Below are positions 62,402 to 64,000 of a stretch of 64,000 bases of DNA, in pieces. The notes beneath the pieces were generated by a model that was given only the letters and a program-made list of their open reading frames with translations, was not told the DNA's origin and did no database searches. This DNA comes from Vreelandella malpeensis (lineage in GTDB: Bacteria > Pseudomonadota > Gammaproteobacteria > Pseudomonadales > Halomonadaceae): contig NZ_WHVL01000001.1 in assembly GCF_020622355.1 (NCBI RefSeq), forward strand, positions 310,001 through 374,000. Reading direction: 5' to 3'. A program made the position numbers and the translations under genes. The first letter of the stretch is position 1, and each line of letters opens with the position of its first letter.

Positions 62402-62938
62402 CTAGGCCCTCTCGGTGGAGCGAGACGTGAGCCGCCGGAAAATATCGGCGGCGGCAAACAGCGCAATCAGCACGCCGCAGATCACCAGCGGCGCGGCGCG
62501 AACACTTTCTGGCAGTCCAATCATGGGAATCGCTCGCTGCATATTGGTCATCACCAACTGCCATCCCTGAAAGGCCATGAAGACGCCAAACACGACGATG
62601 AACAGATCAGACACGTGGTGCATCAGTCCACGCAGTAGTGGAGGAAGGCTTTCACGAACGAAATCGATATTGAGATGGCTGCGATAGCGCACTCCGGCCG
62701 CGGCCCCCAGACAGGTGATGTACACCACCAGCACCAGCGAGGTTTGCTCGACCCAGGTGGGCGTATCGTTGAGCACGTAGCGCCCGAATACCAGCCAGCC
62801 GAAGGTCACGATCAACGCGACCAGCATGATGCCGGCGATCCCGACGCACATACCGGCCACGGCGTCCAACACGCGATCGAGCGCCCCGCGAGAGGTCCTG
62901 CTCTTCTGCTCGTCCGGGGTTTCAAGTTCTATACTCAC
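62402..62938 (-). CDS. dctQ: TRAP transporter small permease subunit (DctQ)
   Basis: 178 residues and four membrane segments, the size and form of DctQ. The start is a GTG with GAGGG eight bases upstream. Conserved segments LVFGRYVLNDTPTWVEQTSLV near 48 and GAAAGVRYRSHLNIDF near 78 are typical. It is tightly packed between dctP and dctM. Confidence 0.9.
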   Translation of the reverse strand: MSIELETPDEQKSRTSRGALDRVLDAVAGMCVGIAGIMLVALIVTFGWLVFGRYVLNDTPTWVEQTSLVLVVYITCLGAAAGVRYRSHLNIDFVRESLPPLLRGLMHHVSDLFIVVFGVFMAFQGWQLVMTNMQRAIPMIGLPESVRAAPLVICGVLIALFAAADIFRRLTSRSTERA

Positions 62939-62957
62939 GTCACCGACCCTCTTACTC

Positions 62958-62980
62958 CCCGACGGCGGCCCGCCGCCGGG
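62958..62980 (-). other. Intercistronic hairpin between dctP and dctQ
   Basis: CCCG pairs with CGGG, then CGGCG with CGCCG after one mismatch, leaving a three-base loop. No T-run. It probably stabilises the 3' end of the abundant receptor mRNA rather than ending transcription. Confidence 0.5.
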
Positions 62981-62998
62981 AAACGTTCAAACGAAAGA

Positions 62999-63991
62999 TC
63001 ACTGCGCGGCGCGAATCTCTTCGATCAGCTCGCCGGTGCCGGGATTGTTGGCGATGAACTCCTCGTACATCGGCTCCATCAGGGTCTGGAACGCCTGCTT
63101 GTCGTCGACCTCGTTGATTTCGACGCCGGCATCCAGCACCAGTTGGCGGCTCTCCTCGGAGCTTTCGACCCACAGCGCGCGCTGCAGCTCGGAGGCCTTC
63201 ATGCCTTCGTCACGCACGATCTCCTGATCCTCTTCGGAAAGCGCGTCCCAGCTCGATTTGGCTACGCACAGGCACTCCGGAATGATCAGGTGCTCGGTGA
63301 GCGAGAAGTAGCCGGCCGCTTCGTAATGGTTGCTGGATTCGAACGACGGAAAGTTGTTCTCGGCACCGTCCAGCACGCCGGTGGTCAGGCTCTGGTATAC
63401 CTCGCCGTAGGCCATGGGGGTTGCGTTGCCGCCCAGCGCGGCCATCATCTGCACGTACAGGTCGTTGTTCATGACCCGAATCTTCAAGCCGCGAACGTCT
63501 TCCGGTGTACGAATGGGGCGCTGGGTGTTGTAGATACTGCGGGCGCCGGAATCGAACCAGGAGAGCACCACCAGCCCCTTGGACTCGAGCGCATCCGCGA
63601 AACGCTCGCCGATTTCGCCGTCCATCACCCGGTGCATGTGGTCGATATCGGTGAACAGAAACGGCAGCGAGAAGACGTCGGTCTCGGGCACGATCGGGCC
63701 CATCGGCCCCATGTTGAAGTTGGCGAAATCGAGCGCGCCGTTACGGGTCTGCTCGATGGCGTCGGACTGATCGCCCAGCACGGCATTGTTGTAGACCCGC
63801 GGCGTCACGCGCCCGTCGGTTCGCTCGGCCACCGCCTCGGAGAACGCCTCGAGTGCCTCGGTATTGGGATAGCCGTCCGGATGGATGTTCCAACCGCGCC
63901 AGTTGGCGGCCTGGGCGGAGACCGCCGCGGCAAGAAGAGAGACGCTGGCAATGACAGTGAAGACATGGCGCGGGATCGATACTGTTTTCAT
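62999..63991 (-). CDS. dctP: TRAP transporter solute-binding subunit (DctP)
   Basis: 330 residues with a signal peptide (1-28, ending SAQA). Family features: QTRNGALDFANFNMG near 82, LVVLSWFDSGARSIYNT near 140, LKIRVMNNDLYVQMM with the conserved ligand Arg near 170, and QSLTTGVLDGAENNFPSFE near 200. It captures the solute in the periplasm for DctQM. The placing next to gci and udh makes galacturonate, glucuronate or galactarate the likely ligand. Only nine bases upstream of the ATG are inside the window, so its promoter is not seen. Confidence 0.93.
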   Translation of the reverse strand: MKTVSIPRHVFTVIASVSLLAAAVSAQAANWRGWNIHPDGYPNTEALEAFSEAVAERTDGRVTPRVYNNAVLGDQSDAIEQTRNGALDFANFNMGPMGPIVPETDVFSLPFLFTDIDHMHRVMDGEIGERFADALESKGLVVLSWFDSGARSIYNTQRPIRTPEDVRGLKIRVMNNDLYVQMMAALGGNATPMAYGEVYQSLTTGVLDGAENNFPSFESSNHYEAAGYFSLTEHLIIPECLCVAKSSWDALSEEDQEIVRDEGMKASELQRALWVESSEESRQLVLDAGVEINEVDDKQAFQTLMEPMYEEFIANNPGTGELIEEIRAAQ

Positions 63992-64000
63992 TACTGAAAC

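Noticed and set aside
1..64000. CRISPR arrays, tRNA or rRNA genes, insertion sequences, integrases, toxin-antitoxin pairs
   Set aside because: Looked for by eye in intergenic parts and protein translations; none recognised.

Overview
The window is a chromosomal segment of a high-GC gammaproteobacterium. Gene content suggests a halophilic Halomonas-type organism: DctPQM and TctCBA solute transporters, a NirB/NasA/CobA nitrate assimilation set, a DkgB-type reductase, and acidic exported proteins. This assignment is inference; no rRNA or other taxonomic marker is present. Coding density is high. No tRNA, rRNA, CRISPR, insertion sequence or prophage was seen.

Layout. 1-6516: end of a glutamine amidotransferase, endonuclease V, a DeaD-type RNA helicase, a CsbD stress protein, a PRC-barrel exported protein, a glutathionyl-hydroquinone reductase and a LysR regulator. 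6517-7258: an AT-rich gene-free stretch. 7259-12676: cell-envelope genes (M23 endopeptidase, two divergent L,D-transpeptidases, a patatin). 12966-15640: NarK-type nitrate transporter and the nitrate-sensing antiterminator NasR. 15719-19798: short-chain dehydrogenase, luciferase-like oxidoreductase, acetyltransferase and diguanylate cyclase. 19791-29085: DUF1415 protein, GntR regulator, paired short chromate-family transporters, TctCBA transporter, gamma-glutamyltransferase-like enzyme and ABC exporter. 29179-33030: a c-di-GMP signalling module (REC-EAL protein, hybrid kinase, small periplasmic molybdopterin-fold protein). 33161-35370: DkgB and an MFS exporter.

35335-43760 is the nitrate assimilation locus: nasA-cobA leftward, and FAD reductase-nirB-nirD rightward. 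The 633-bp divergent control region is the most interesting part of the window. It carries two outward-facing sigma54-like promoters, a palindromic GGTGCA/TGCACC element between them, and in each leader a pair of small hairpins followed by an intrinsic terminator. This is the layout expected for NasR (ANTAR) attenuation, and nasR lies in the same window about 24 kb away. narK also has a sigma54-like promoter.

43798-49589 is a second gamma-glutamyltransferase module, with its own GntR regulator and a TAXI-type TRAP transporter. 49664-54097 holds an alpha/beta hydrolase, a CDF transporter, a phosphotransferase, and a YliI-like sugar dehydrogenase interrupted by one in-frame TAG. 54227-63991 is a hexuronate oxidation locus: TRAP transporter DctPQM, galactarolactone cycloisomerase, galactarolactone isomerase, uronate dehydrogenase, GntR regulator, ketoglutarate semialdehyde dehydrogenase, and an Ldh-family reductase behind a terminator. 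The dehydratase KdgD is not in the window.
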